A stretch of 64,000 nt of DNA, from contig CBDDEC010000003.1 of assembly GCA_965226785.1 (NCBI GenBank), positions 1 through 64,000 of the forward strand, written 5' to 3'. Below the pieces are notes generated by a model, which saw only the letters and a list, made by a program, of their open reading frames with translations, was not told where the DNA came from and ran no database searches. The position numbers were made by a program, and so were the translations under genes. The stretch comes from CBDDEC01 sp965226785 (GTDB taxonomy: Bacteria; Chloroflexota; Dehalococcoidia; UBA2979). Below, one piece after another: positions 53,903 through 62,679 of this stretch (positions within the stretch are counted from its first letter, which is position 1; each line of letters begins with the position of its first letter).

Positions 53903-54155
53903 GTGCATCTCCCTACCCTGGCGCCCGCGGGCGCAGCGGGCACGGTCGATCCAGAGCAGGTGTTCGGGCCCGCCCTGCTCAATGCGCCGCACATCGACGC
54001 CTCGTGATGCCGCCGATTGTGCGAGCTAGCTGCCCGTCGGTTGCTGACCGTTTCGCCGACGTGTGGTCGGAGTCTTTGCCGGATCGGTCCGAGAATTCTA
54101 TACTTCGCCGAGCCACAGGGGGACTGCACGCAGTCATTCGGGGGGAGTGTGAACC

Positions 54156-55385
54156 ATCGCCACCAGCTCTGGCTCGGCCGTAACGCGACCTGAAGGAGAC
54201 CCCCGTTCGGGACTGCGTGTTCTCGACCTCACGCGATACATCGCCGGCCCCTACTGTACGAAGCTCTTCGCCGACTATGGCAGCGATGTGATCAAGATTG
54301 AGGAGCCCCGCAGCGGGGACCCGATCCGGCACGTCGCACCTTTTTTCAATGATGTACCGGACCCGGAGGCCAGCCTCCACTTTCTCTATCTGAACACCAA
54401 CAAGCGGAGCGTCACGCTTGACCTGAAGAGCGACCGCGGACAACAGCTTTTCCTCGAGCTCGCTCGTAAAGCGGACGTCGTAGTCGAGAACTTTCGACCG
54501 GGTGTGCTCGATCGCCTTGGAATCGGCTGGGAGACGCTCCAACAGGTGAACTCTCGTCTGATCCTCACTTCGATCTCAAACTTCGGGCAAACCGGTCCGT
54601 ACCGCGATCTCCCCGCGAGCGAACTCGTCGAGTACGCGATGAGCGGCATGATGACGATCAGCGGCGAGAAGGAGCGTTCTCCCCTGAAGCACGGGCTGTC
54701 GCAGGCGCAGTACACCGCGGGCGCATACGCCGCGTGGAGCACCGCCGCGGTCACAGTGGCGCAAGTGCTGGGTGCGCCTGGACAGTCGGTCGACGTGTCG
54801 ATCCACGAGGCGATCGCCTCGCAGCTCGTACTGAATGAGGCATACTATGCTTGGCTCGGTGGGATTCAGGGGCGCAGGTCGGCGACGGGCGGCAGGCTCG
54901 CCACGCTGACGCCCGCCAAGAACGGTTGGGTCCTGCTGCAGCCGCGACTGGGGCAGTCGTGGGACGTAATCGCGGGCTTCCTTGGCGTTCCCGAACTGAA
55001 CGACGAGCAGTTCCAGACCCCGGAGGGACGGGCGATGAAGCAGGAGGCGCTGTCCGCGCTCGTCGAGGGAGCGATGAGCCACCGTGACAAGCACGAGCTG
55101 TTCAATGACGCGGCCAATCGACGAATCCTCTTCGGAGTAGCGCAGGATCCGGCGGACCTGCTGCATTGCCCGCAGCTGAGCGCGCGCGGGTACTGGGTTG
55201 ACGTAGACCACCCGCGGACTGGCCCGCTGAAGTACGCCGGCTCGCCCGTGAAGATGTCTGCAACCGAGTGGCGGATTCGCCTGCCTGCGCCGCTGCTGGG
55301 CGAGCATACGGACAGCGTGCTCAGCTCTGAGCTGGGCCTGGAAGCGCGAGAGATCGCGGCGCTCAGGTCGCGCGGTGTGGTGTGA
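54156..55385 (+). CDS. Class III CoA-transferase, first subunit of a split pair (lacks catalytic Asp)
   Basis: About 409 residues, collinear with domain 1 of the two fused enzymes: GLRVLDLTRYIAGPYCTKLF, DVIKIEEPRSGDP, IRHVAPFFNDVPDPEASLHF and NTNKRSVTLDL. At the catalytic Asp position it has Gln185 (HGLSQAQYTAGA). The domain must start before 54200, but the frame from the upstream TGA (54150) has no ATG, GTG or TTG until 54288. An ATC at 54156 lies 8 bases after GGGGGAG and is taken here as a working start; a base error or a rare start is possible. Followed after one base by its partner. Confidence 0.8.
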   Translation: MATSSGSAVTRPEGDPRSGLRVLDLTRYIAGPYCTKLFADYGSDVIKIEEPRSGDPIRHVAPFFNDVPDPEASLHFLYLNTNKRSVTLDLKSDRGQQLFLELARKADVVVENFRPGVLDRLGIGWETLQQVNSRLILTSISNFGQTGPYRDLPASELVEYAMSGMMTISGEKERSPLKHGLSQAQYTAGAYAAWSTAAVTVAQVLGAPGQSVDVSIHEAIASQLVLNEAYYAWLGGIQGRRSATGGRLATLTPAKNGWVLLQPRLGQSWDVIAGFLGVPELNDEQFQTPEGRAMKQEALSALVEGAMSHRDKHELFNDAANRRILFGVAQDPADLLHCPQLSARGYWVDVDHPRTGPLKYAGSPVKMSATEWRIRLPAPLLGEHTDSVLSSELGLEAREIAALRSRGVV

Positions 55386-55386
55386 G

Positions 55387-56781
55387 ATGACAGCGAAAGC
55401 GACGCCAACGCCCACGACTAGTCGTCCGCTGGAAGGCGTCCGGGTGCTCGACCTGAGTTCTGTGTGGGCGATGCCCTACCTCTGTGCATCGATGGCCGAT
55501 CTCGGGGCAGAGGTGATCAAGATCGAGGCCCTGCAGCGTCTCGACTCAAACCGCTTCATCGCTGGCATCTTTCCAGAGCGCAATGGCGGGCGTGAACCCT
55601 GGAACGTGTCGGGGCCATTTTCGCTCGTGAACCGTGGCAAGCGCTCGATCACGCTCGACTTGAGCCGTGAGGAGGGGCGCGACACGTTCCGCGACCTGGT
55701 GCTGATCTCCGACGTCGTTGTGGAGAACTACACGCCGCGGGTGATGCGTGGGTGGAAGCTCGACTACGAGCATCTGCGCGCCCTGAAGCCGGAGATCATC
55801 ATGCTGTCGAACACTGGCTATGGCCATGACAGCCCCTGGGAGAACTATCCGGTGCAGGGCACCGCGTTGGAGCCGATGACCGGCATCGCGCACTTCGCCG
55901 GCTACAGCGACGACCGTCCCTCGACGATCGGACAGTCATACCCGGACTTCGTGGCGATGTGGCACGGCCTGTTCTGCGTCATGACCGCCTTGCGTCACCG
56001 TGCTACCGCTGGCGAGGGACAGTGGATCGACCTCGGCATGTACCAAGCCAACGTCAGCTTCATTGGTGAGGCGATGCTCGATTACGTCGCGAACGGTCGG
56101 ATGGGCGAGCGCATCGGCAACCGCGACCATTTCGGGAGCGTGCAGGGCTGCTACCAAACCCTCGGCGACGACTGCTGGATGGTTGTGTCGGCTCGCAGCG
56201 ATGCCGAGTGGCAGTCCCTGACGATGGTGCTGGGTCCCGCTCCCTGGGGCGAGATGAAAGCCCCCGCCACCCTGATCGATGCGTACGGACGGCATGACCA
56301 GGTGGACGATGTCCTTGGGGCCTGGGCCATAAGACGGACGCGCGAGGAGGCCGTCAACGCGATGCGCCGCGCCGGGGTGCCTGCCGGACCCGTAAACGAT
56401 GCCCGCGACCTGCTGCTCGATCCTCATCTTCGCGAGCGAGCGTTTTACGAGGTGGTGGACCATGCCGAGGGCACGGGCGTCGGGCGTCGGCCGCTGATCG
56501 GACGTGGATACCGGCTCAGCAGGACGCCGCCGCGTATCGATCGACCAGCTCCGCCCCTCGGTGAGGCGAACGAGTACGTGTTCAAGGAGCTGCTGGGGAT
56601 GTCCGACGAGCGGTACGATCAGCTACGCGCTGATGCGATTACCGGTCGACAGGATCCGCTGGACGAGCCCGCCACAGGGAGTCCCATCGAGGACCTGCTG
56701 GGATCGGGCAGCCTGCGGATCCACGACCCCGAGTATCGTCAGCGGCTCGGCCTCGAGCACGAGGGAAGCTTGCTCGACTAA
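55387..56781 (+). CDS. Class III CoA-transferase, second subunit of a split pair (keeps catalytic Asp)
   Basis: 464 residues, matching domain 2 of the fused enzymes: GVRVLDLSSVWAMPYLCASM, EVIKIEALQR, REPWNVSGPFSLVNRGKRSI (compare RPWNVAGLYNSVNLNKRAI in 40358-42793) and the catalytic Asp187 in QSYPDFVAMWHG. The C-terminus has an extra approximately 60 residues compared with plain CaiB proteins. The ATG is one base after the TGA of the first subunit, so the two are coupled and probably assemble. The known two-subunit benzylsuccinate CoA-transferase BbsEF is the closest precedent. Confidence 0.88.
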   Translation: MTAKATPTPTTSRPLEGVRVLDLSSVWAMPYLCASMADLGAEVIKIEALQRLDSNRFIAGIFPERNGGREPWNVSGPFSLVNRGKRSITLDLSREEGRDTFRDLVLISDVVVENYTPRVMRGWKLDYEHLRALKPEIIMLSNTGYGHDSPWENYPVQGTALEPMTGIAHFAGYSDDRPSTIGQSYPDFVAMWHGLFCVMTALRHRATAGEGQWIDLGMYQANVSFIGEAMLDYVANGRMGERIGNRDHFGSVQGCYQTLGDDCWMVVSARSDAEWQSLTMVLGPAPWGEMKAPATLIDAYGRHDQVDDVLGAWAIRRTREEAVNAMRRAGVPAGPVNDARDLLLDPHLRERAFYEVVDHAEGTGVGRRPLIGRGYRLSRTPPRIDRPAPPLGEANEYVFKELLGMSDERYDQLRADAITGRQDPLDEPATGSPIEDLLGSGSLRIHDPEYRQRLGLEHEGSLLD

Positions 56782-56790
56782 CGGCCGGTC

Positions 56791-56821
56791 GAAAGTGGAA
56801 ACTCGGCGAACCGGCACTTTC
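56791..56821. terminator. Possible bidirectional terminator hairpin
   Basis: GAAAGTG (56791-56797) pairs with CACTTTC (56815-56821) across a 17-base loop. It lies between the converging CoA-transferase and PHP genes. The A- and T-rich ends suit termination in both directions. Confidence 0.4.
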
Positions 56822-56870
56822 CCAGGCCGACTCCGGATCCAGCGAGGCGCCGAGCAATCTCTCAGATCCG

Positions 56871-57575
56871 CTAGCCGAGCGAGGGCAGCCTGAACCGATC
56901 AGGCGCTGTGTGGCGTGCCGGATCGTCGCTCAGCGCCCCGCGCGTGAGGTCGACGGGCCAGCAACGGCCCGCGCGTACCTCCTCGATCAGCCCGCGTTCA
57001 TCGCGGAGGTCGCGCTCGAAGTACGTGGCGGCCTTCCCGATATCAGATGCCTGGTGCGAGTCCGTTCCCGCGGTCCCGGGCACCCTCAGCCTTGCGGCGA
57101 GCTGCTCGGAAAACCGATTCTCGTAGGGGCTGCCGTGACCATTCACCACCTCCACCGCGTCGGCCAGCCGGTACGCGGGGTTGCGTTCGGCTTGGGCCAG
57201 TCCGCTGCAGATGCCTTCGACGTCCCGCCAGTTCCAGGGTGCATACCCCCGAAACGGGTGGGCGGCAACCATCAATCCACCAGCTCGACGAACATTCGCT
57301 GCAAGCGCATCGCTCCGCCGCATCTCGTCTCGGTACTGGTGCACGCCATACACGAGGATGTGCCCGCCCTCCGTCGAGACCTCCAGCCCACCGAAGATCC
57401 GGAAACCATGGCGCTTCTCGAGTTCGCGCAGCGCCTCCGGCTCCCAGGCCCAGTCGTCCTCGGAGAGCACGATCGCATCCAGTCCGGCCTGCTTGGAGCG
57501 CTCGATGAGTTCATCAGGATGCAGAAACGAGTCGGCCGAGCCCCGGCGTGTGTGCGTATGGAGGTCAACTAGCAC
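56871..57575 (-). CDS. PHP-domain metal-dependent phosphoesterase
   Basis: 234 residues from a GTG: LVDLHTHTRRGSADSFLHPD (first metal site H-x-H), DAIVLSEDDWAWEPEALREL, FGGLEVSTEGGHILVYG (Glu and His ligands), GGLMVAAHPFRGY and AVEVVNGHGSPYENR, then GTAGTDSHQ. All PHP motifs are present. Members include histidinol phosphatase and nucleotide or tRNA phosphodiesterases. Last gene of a minus-strand run; 54 bases after the lyase-like gene. Confidence 0.85.
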   Translation of the reverse strand: MLVDLHTHTRRGSADSFLHPDELIERSKQAGLDAIVLSEDDWAWEPEALRELEKRHGFRIFGGLEVSTEGGHILVYGVHQYRDEMRRSDALAANVRRAGGLMVAAHPFRGYAPWNWRDVEGICSGLAQAERNPAYRLADAVEVVNGHGSPYENRFSEQLAARLRVPGTAGTDSHQASDIGKAATYFERDLRDERGLIEEVRAGRCWPVDLTRGALSDDPARHTAPDRFRLPSLG

Positions 57576-57629
57576 TGAGAGAATCCATCGCCTTTGCGTC
57601 GCGGCCGGGTCGTGGAGCGCTCGGCTCCG

Positions 57630-58775
57630 CTACCCCTCGCCGACGCCGGCCGGCTGCGGCGAACCGCGCAGAGCATCAAGCTGTGGGCTCGTGATCGGTT
57701 CAGACCACGGGTAGATCCCGCCCTCGTAGGCGCTCGGGCCCTCGAGGAAGTGCCGGGCCTGCTCGAAGGTCTCCACGAACGGCATGTTGGCGTCGTAGAG
57801 CTCGTCGCCGCGCGGCAGCACGCCGCCCTTCGATACGTGACCCATCGACGGGCGCCCCAGGATCTCCTCGAGCATCCACACCACGCGGATCAACTTCTCG
57901 AGGTCGACGCCCGTGTCAATGCCCATCTCTTCGAGCATATTGATGACATCTTCGGTCGGTGCCATCCCGGTCGCACGGCCGTTGCCGCAGTACGGACAGC
58001 CGCCGATGCCACCGATGGTCGTGTCGGTGTGCAGGGTGTCCGTCGAGTCCAGCACTCGGAGCGCGGCATACGTGGACGCCAAGGCGAGACCGCGTGCGTC
58101 GTGCAGGTGCAGGCTGAAGCGCGTGATCGCTGGCCAGCGTTCCTTGATCGCCTCCAGCTGGGCTTCGACCACCCACGGGCGGTTCCAGCTCATCGGGTCG
58201 CCCAGCGAGACGCGGGTCACTTTGATGCCAGCCTCATCCCACAGCGCATGCTCGCGCTCGAGGAGCTCCATGCGCCGCTCCTGGGTGAACTCGCCTACGA
58301 AGTTCGATCCCCAGGCCGCATTCATCCCGATACCAGCCTCGGTTGCACCACCTTCTGTGGCGGCCGCGACGATCGCTGGCCACCGCTCGATCTCCTGTTC
58401 CTGCGAGCGGTTGGCGTTTCGGCGGACGAACACGTCACAAACGTGACAGGAAAGGGATGGAACGCCACGGTCACCCACGGTCAAAGGGGGGCTGTACTCG
58501 CGCGCGCGCTGAATGCCGCGCTCGTTCAGCGCCAGCGCTGTGTAGGTCACACCCTCGTTAGGGTGGAATCCGCTGACGATCTCGTCGATCTTCGCCATCT
58601 GTGGCGTGTACCTCGGGCTCACGAACGAGCCAACGTTAATCGTTTTGAGACCGGTTTCCGAAAGTGCGTCGAGGAGTCGAATCTTGTCCTCAACCGAGAT
58701 GTTCTCATCCTCGATTTGCATGCCCTCGCGCATGCCCTCTTCGGTGATCTCTACCGTCGCCCACTGTCTTGCCAC
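57630..58775 (-). CDS. HMG-CoA lyase-like enzyme (DRE-TIM metallolyase)
   Basis: 381 residues from a GTG. Barrel start VEITEEGMREGMQIEDENIS has Glu in place of the usual Asp of RDGLQ. KTINVGSFVSPRYTPQM, ALNERGIQRA, FSLHLHDARGLALAS (His metal ligands) and GGIGGCPYCGNGRATGMAPT with the active-site Cys loop of HMG-CoA lyases follow. Probably cleaves a 3-hydroxy-3-methylacyl-CoA or related ester, or a citramalyl-type compound. A 108-bp piece of this gene is copied at 51292-51398. Same strand as the MaoC and dehydrogenase genes, 126 bases after them. Confidence 0.85.
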   Translation of the reverse strand: MARQWATVEITEEGMREGMQIEDENISVEDKIRLLDALSETGLKTINVGSFVSPRYTPQMAKIDEIVSGFHPNEGVTYTALALNERGIQRAREYSPPLTVGDRGVPSLSCHVCDVFVRRNANRSQEQEIERWPAIVAAATEGGATEAGIGMNAAWGSNFVGEFTQERRMELLEREHALWDEAGIKVTRVSLGDPMSWNRPWVVEAQLEAIKERWPAITRFSLHLHDARGLALASTYAALRVLDSTDTLHTDTTIGGIGGCPYCGNGRATGMAPTEDVINMLEEMGIDTGVDLEKLIRVVWMLEEILGRPSMGHVSKGGVLPRGDELYDANMPFVETFEQARHFLEGPSAYEGGIYPWSEPITSPQLDALRGSPQPAGVGEG

Positions 58776-58901
58776 AATCAGTTCCTCGTCTCGAGGCGCG
58801 GATGATCATGTCTGCCCGCGGCAGTCGATCTCCGAGCCTGTCTCCAATTCTTCAGCAGAAGATGGCCTTCTACGAGCGCGCGCGGCGCGATGCCCGAAGA
58901 G

Positions 58902-59396
58902 TCAACTCTCAGCTGGCGGGACGAACGGGTACGGAACCGGCTTCCCGTCACGTAACGGTAGCACTACGGTAGCGGTGCCAGGAGTGCTTTCCTGACCGTC
59001 ATCGTTGCGCAGCCCGATCTCGCACTCCACGATGCCGTAGTCGCCGACCTGGCGCGTGTCAGTGACCCGCCCCCACGCGGTCACCGTGCTCCACACCTGG
59101 TCCATCTTTCGGAACTGGAAACTGATCTTCCAGAGCCAGCCTCCGAGGCCAACCCAGTCCTTCATCATCTGGACCATCACGTGTTGCTTCCAGGAGCCGT
59201 TCACGAGCCTCTCGGGTAGCTTCTCGTGCTCCTTCGCGAACATCTCGTCATAGTGGATGCGGTGCCAGTTCTCCATCGCCGCGCTCCACCGCATCAGGTG
59301 GACCGGACTCATCGGGCCCTTGACGAGCGGCGTGACCTCATCGCCGATGCTGACATCCTCGTATACCAGCTGCTTGCCTTCGATGCTGGTCGTCAT
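58902..59396 (-). CDS. MaoC-like dehydratase subunit (hot-dog fold)
   Basis: 164 residues: YEDVSIGDEVTPLVKGPMSP, HLMRWSAAMENWHRIHYDEM (the catalytic His/Asp helix), PERLVNGSWKQHVMVQMM, and GRVTDTRQVGDYGIVECEIG. Half of a double hot-dog 2-enoyl-CoA hydratase. It follows the MaoC-N-type gene by 12 bases, so the two probably form a heterodimer as in steroid ChsH1-ChsH2 or mycolic HadAB. Acts on a bulky or branched enoyl-CoA, by inference from context. Confidence 0.85.
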   Translation of the reverse strand: MTTSIEGKQLVYEDVSIGDEVTPLVKGPMSPVHLMRWSAAMENWHRIHYDEMFAKEHEKLPERLVNGSWKQHVMVQMMKDWVGLGGWLWKISFQFRKMDQVWSTVTAWGRVTDTRQVGDYGIVECEIGLRNDDGQESTPGTATVVLPLRDGKPVPYPFVPPAES

Positions 59397-59408
59397 GATT
59401 CTGCCCTC

Positions 59409-59948
59409 CTAGCGACGAATGGACGTGTTGATCACCCTCGAAAGTAACTCTCCGTCCTGGTTCCGATACTCTGTCTCGGTTCGGACGAACACCATGTACC
59501 CGCTACGACCGGTCCGATCAGCGACGTCTTTGTACCGGGTCGTGGCTGTGACTTGATCGCCGATCTTGGCGAGCTGGAAGAACTCCGCCTCAACGCCGCC
59601 GTTCAGCACCCGTTGGACGGGCAGGTTCATCGGGGGCAGTCCGCTACCATCTCCACCACCGATCCCGTCCCAATCTCGATCGTCCTTCAGGGCATCGAGT
59701 GGTTCCGGAGTTCCAGGCGGCCGTCGTGATGCGAAGCCGGGGTACAGCGGCGGGCACACGACCCCGCCATACTTGGTCTGCTCGGCGTACTCCTCGTCCC
59801 AGTACACAGGGTCATTGTCCATGATCGCTTGGATGAAACGCCGCACCGAGTCGGCGGAGATCGTGCCCCACATCGTGCTGGGCGGCGCTTCTGCCCCGAT
59901 CAGCGCCTTCACCTCATCGGTGATGAGACTCTTTTCTTGTTCAGCCAT
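59409..59948 (-). CDS. MaoC N-terminal-type dehydratase subunit
   Basis: 179 residues: ITDEVKALIGAEAPPSTMWG, TISADSVRRFIQAIMDNDPV, GGVVCPPLYPGFA, then VQRVLNGGVEAEFFQLAKIG and DQVTATTRYKDVADRTGRSG. This matches the MaoC_dehydrat_N domain (FAS1-type hot dog), which usually lacks catalysis and shapes the substrate pocket of a partner with the His/Asp pair. Partner gene directly downstream. Third gene of the dehydrogenase operon. Confidence 0.85.
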   Translation of the reverse strand: MAEQEKSLITDEVKALIGAEAPPSTMWGTISADSVRRFIQAIMDNDPVYWDEEYAEQTKYGGVVCPPLYPGFASRRPPGTPEPLDALKDDRDWDGIGGGDGSGLPPMNLPVQRVLNGGVEAEFFQLAKIGDQVTATTRYKDVADRTGRSGYMVFVRTETEYRNQDGELLSRVINTSIRR

Positions 59949-59953
59949 TTCAC

Positions 59954-60178
59954 CTACGTCCTCTTCCTCGGCGCAGCATCGGCTTTGCTGTAGCCGCCGG
60001 GATCCGTGAGAAACTTGGTGCGGCAGCCTAGGCTACAGAAGTAGTACCACTTTCCGTCGTGGAAACGTCGAGTTCCCTGCTCCGGATCCACTTCAGTAGC
60101 TCCGTGCGTTGTCGTACCTGTGCTCGCCCGAGCCTGCTCCTCGTCGATTTCTCGCCCGCACACGGGATCTTTGACCAT
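59954..60178 (-). CDS. YHS-domain protein
   Basis: 74 residues from the ATG at 60178, with GGGGAG upstream. The YHS motif is VKDPVCGREIDEEQA, and YYFCSLGCRTKFLTDPGGYS carries the second Cys. YHS domains bind metal, in copper ATPases, monooxygenases and sensor proteins. Here it is a stand-alone domain inside an acyl-CoA degradation operon, 5 bases before the MaoC-N gene. Its role there is not obvious. Confidence 0.82.
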   Translation of the reverse strand: MVKDPVCGREIDEEQARASTGTTTHGATEVDPEQGTRRFHDGKWYYFCSLGCRTKFLTDPGGYSKADAAPRKRT

Positions 60179-60235
60179 CACTAAACTCCCCTCAGCTGTG
60201 GTTGCGCCGTCAGCCCTCCGTCTTGGCCTACCTCG

Positions 60236-61453
60236 TCACGAAGCAGGCTGTGCGACCGTGCTCGGAGGTGCGCCGTCCTCGGGAAGGGCCACGACGGGAT
60301 CGCCGAGGCGGACGCGCCCCGGCTGATCGAGCAGAGCACGAGCGATCCTCGCGCGGTGCTCGAACGTTGTGCCCAGCCGCAGCGACCAAGAGACGACGCG
60401 TCGGTACCACAGGTGTATATCGAACTCCATCATGAAACCGATACCGCCGTGGATGATCTGCGACGAGCGCACAATTTCTTGGCACTTCTCGTTACAGAAC
60501 GCCTTTGCCTGTGACACTTCGACGCTAGCCGGTCGGCCCTCGCCAAGCGCCCACAGCGCCTCGTACGTCAGCATCTGCGCCCCGTCGACCCCCACGAGCA
60601 TGTCTGCGCACAGATGCTGGATCGATTGGAAAGCGCCAATCGGGCGGCCGAACGCCGTCCGGTTCTTCGCGTACTCGGTCGCCATCTCGGCATCCTTTCT
60701 CGCGGCGCCTACCATCTGCGCGCAGAGCAATGCTGTGGCCCGATCGAGCAGTTCTTGCGCGACCGGCCAGCCATCGTCAAGGGGACCGACGAGATTCTCG
60801 CGCGGCACCCTCACGTTCTCAAAGACAACCTTGCTCTGCTTGTCCTTCGCAGTGGGGATCAAGGGGATGTGCGAGACGCCCGGGCTGTCACCGTCGATTA
60901 ACAACAGGGAAAGACCATCGCCGCCGCTGGCCGTCGGGGTCGTCCGACAGATAACCAGACACTTGTCGGCGATGTGGAAATTGTCGACGAACATCTTCGT
61001 GCCGTTGACTACGAAGTGGTCGCCTTCCAGGATCGCCTCGGTATGGACGACAGAGGGTGAGAGGCGCGGGTCCTCTTCCTGGAACGCCCAGGTCATGATC
61101 AAGTCACCACGAGCCACCGCAGGAAGTATTCCCTGCTTCTGCTCGTCGCTTCCGTGAAGCTCAAGCGTCAGCGCTGGAACCGAGGTGCTGTGCAGAGGGA
61201 CGGGTGCGATCGCGCGACCGATTTCGTCGAGAAGTATGCCCAAGTACGTGAGTGGCAGCCCCTGACCGCCGTACGCCTCAGATAGATATATGCCGAGCCA
61301 TCCCAGCTCGGCCATCTTCCGCCACAGTTCAGGCGGATATCCCAATTCATCCTGCTCCATCGCGCGGGCGAGGCTGGGGGGACTCTCAACCTCGAGGAAA
61401 CTTCGGGCCGCGTCCCGAACCATCTGTTCTTCTTCGTTCAGCAGCACATCCAT
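60236..61453 (-). CDS. Acyl-CoA dehydrogenase, subunit B of a pair
   Basis: 405 residues: MDVLLNEEEQMVRDAARSFL, KMAELGWLGIYLSEAYGGQG, TWAFQEEDPRLSPSVVHTEA, and the C-terminal domain RSSQIIHGGIGFMMEFDIHL, where the Glu after GFMM is at the position of the catalytic base in the FadE-type heteromers. FAD-dependent; makes trans-2-enoyl-CoA. It follows the second dehydrogenase by 23 bases. Adjacent, unequal ACAD genes often encode alpha2beta2 enzymes for sterol or bile-acid side chains. Ends 57 bases before the YHS gene. Confidence 0.9.
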   Translation of the reverse strand: MDVLLNEEEQMVRDAARSFLEVESPPSLARAMEQDELGYPPELWRKMAELGWLGIYLSEAYGGQGLPLTYLGILLDEIGRAIAPVPLHSTSVPALTLELHGSDEQKQGILPAVARGDLIMTWAFQEEDPRLSPSVVHTEAILEGDHFVVNGTKMFVDNFHIADKCLVICRTTPTASGGDGLSLLLIDGDSPGVSHIPLIPTAKDKQSKVVFENVRVPRENLVGPLDDGWPVAQELLDRATALLCAQMVGAARKDAEMATEYAKNRTAFGRPIGAFQSIQHLCADMLVGVDGAQMLTYEALWALGEGRPASVEVSQAKAFCNEKCQEIVRSSQIIHGGIGFMMEFDIHLWYRRVVSWSLRLGTTFEHRARIARALLDQPGRVRLGDPVVALPEDGAPPSTVAQPAS

Positions 61454-61476
61454 GAGGCGGCCCCTTTACTCAGCTC

Positions 61477-62679
61477 CTAGCCGCGCGGCATCCCTAGACC
61501 CCGACGGGCCACCTGGTCGCGCATCACCTGAACGCTCCCATGGTTGATGCCGGACTGGAAAGCGCCCAGCAAGTTGTGGGCGTAGAGCCCATCCTCAATA
61601 GCGCCTTCGGAACCATTGAGTAGCTGCGCATACGGACCCAGAATCTGCGCAATCGTCTCGGTGCTCTTCACGCCATGTTCGGGCGCGAAGACCTTCTCGG
61701 CGGAGCCTTCGTACGTGAAGTCCAGGCCACGCTTGACGATCGACATGCTCCGCATCGTCATCAGGCGACAGACCTGGGCCTCGATCCAGAGCTCGGCGAG
61801 CTTGTCGCGGACATCCGGATCCTGCGCCGGTGAGTAGCCGCCGAGGTCATGTTCCTTGAGCCAGTTGACGATGTCTTCGTCACGGCGCACGGACATGAGG
61901 TACCGGCTCGCGCCCACACGGTCCAGATTCAGGCCCATGGCCCCCAAGGACCAACCGTTGTTCTCCTCGCCCAGCAGGCAAGAAGCTGGCACGCGAACGT
62001 CTTCGAAGAAGGTCTCGTTCGTACGCGAATCGCCATAGGTCGTACCGCGGGGGGCCTTCGGATCATTCTGAATCGTCCACTGCGGGCGCACGGCGATCCC
62101 GGGAGAGTCCATTGGAATCAAGAAGATCGAGATTCCAGCGTGACGCTCCGAGTCCGGGTCCGTGCGGGCCATCAGATAGATGTGTGTCGCGTTCTGCGCG
62201 CCGGTCGTGTACATCTTTTGGCCGTTGATGATGTAGTCATCACCGTCGCGAATAGCTCGACACTGGAGTCCGGCGAGGTCGGCACCGGCCTGGGGCTCGG
62301 TGAACCCGAGGCAGAGCGCCACCTCGCCGTTGATCAGGCCCTTAACGAAGAACTCCCGCTGTTCTTCGGTACCGGCCGCCAGGATCGTAGGCGCCCCACT
62401 GCCGGCACCTCCCACCGCCAGTCCGGCGCGCGCGAACTCCTCCTCGATAATGTACTGCTGGATCCGTGAACCGCTCTGACCGCCGTACTCTTTGGGCCAG
62501 CTGATCGCCATCCAGCCGCGCTGCGCGATCTCGTCATAGAGTGCTTTGACTAGGGGGCTGCTACGTCGCGAGTGACCGGCGTCGAGCTCAGCGTCGATCT
62601 CAGGTGTCAGGTTCTCCGCGATGAACTCCCGGACCTTCGCACGAAGTTCCTCTTCCTCCGCGGTGTACGAGAAATCCAT
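61477..62679 (-). CDS. Acyl-CoA dehydrogenase, subunit A of a pair
   Basis: 400 residues from the ATG at 62679 with GGAGG 5 bases upstream: MDFSYTAEEEELRAKVREFI, GWMAISWPKEYGGQSGSRIQ, LCLGFTEPQAGADLAGLQCR (flavin-site motif), YIINGQKMYTTGAQNATHIY, and the C-terminal domain AFQSGINHGSVQVMRDQVAR, then RGLGMPRG. This is the FadE-like family with the IxxGTxQIQRN-type tail replaced by SGINHGSVQV. First gene of the operon 62679-56871. Probably pairs with the next gene. Confidence 0.9.
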   Translation of the reverse strand: MDFSYTAEEEELRAKVREFIAENLTPEIDAELDAGHSRRSSPLVKALYDEIAQRGWMAISWPKEYGGQSGSRIQQYIIEEEFARAGLAVGGAGSGAPTILAAGTEEQREFFVKGLINGEVALCLGFTEPQAGADLAGLQCRAIRDGDDYIINGQKMYTTGAQNATHIYLMARTDPDSERHAGISIFLIPMDSPGIAVRPQWTIQNDPKAPRGTTYGDSRTNETFFEDVRVPASCLLGEENNGWSLGAMGLNLDRVGASRYLMSVRRDEDIVNWLKEHDLGGYSPAQDPDVRDKLAELWIEAQVCRLMTMRSMSIVKRGLDFTYEGSAEKVFAPEHGVKSTETIAQILGPYAQLLNGSEGAIEDGLYAHNLLGAFQSGINHGSVQVMRDQVARRGLGMPRG

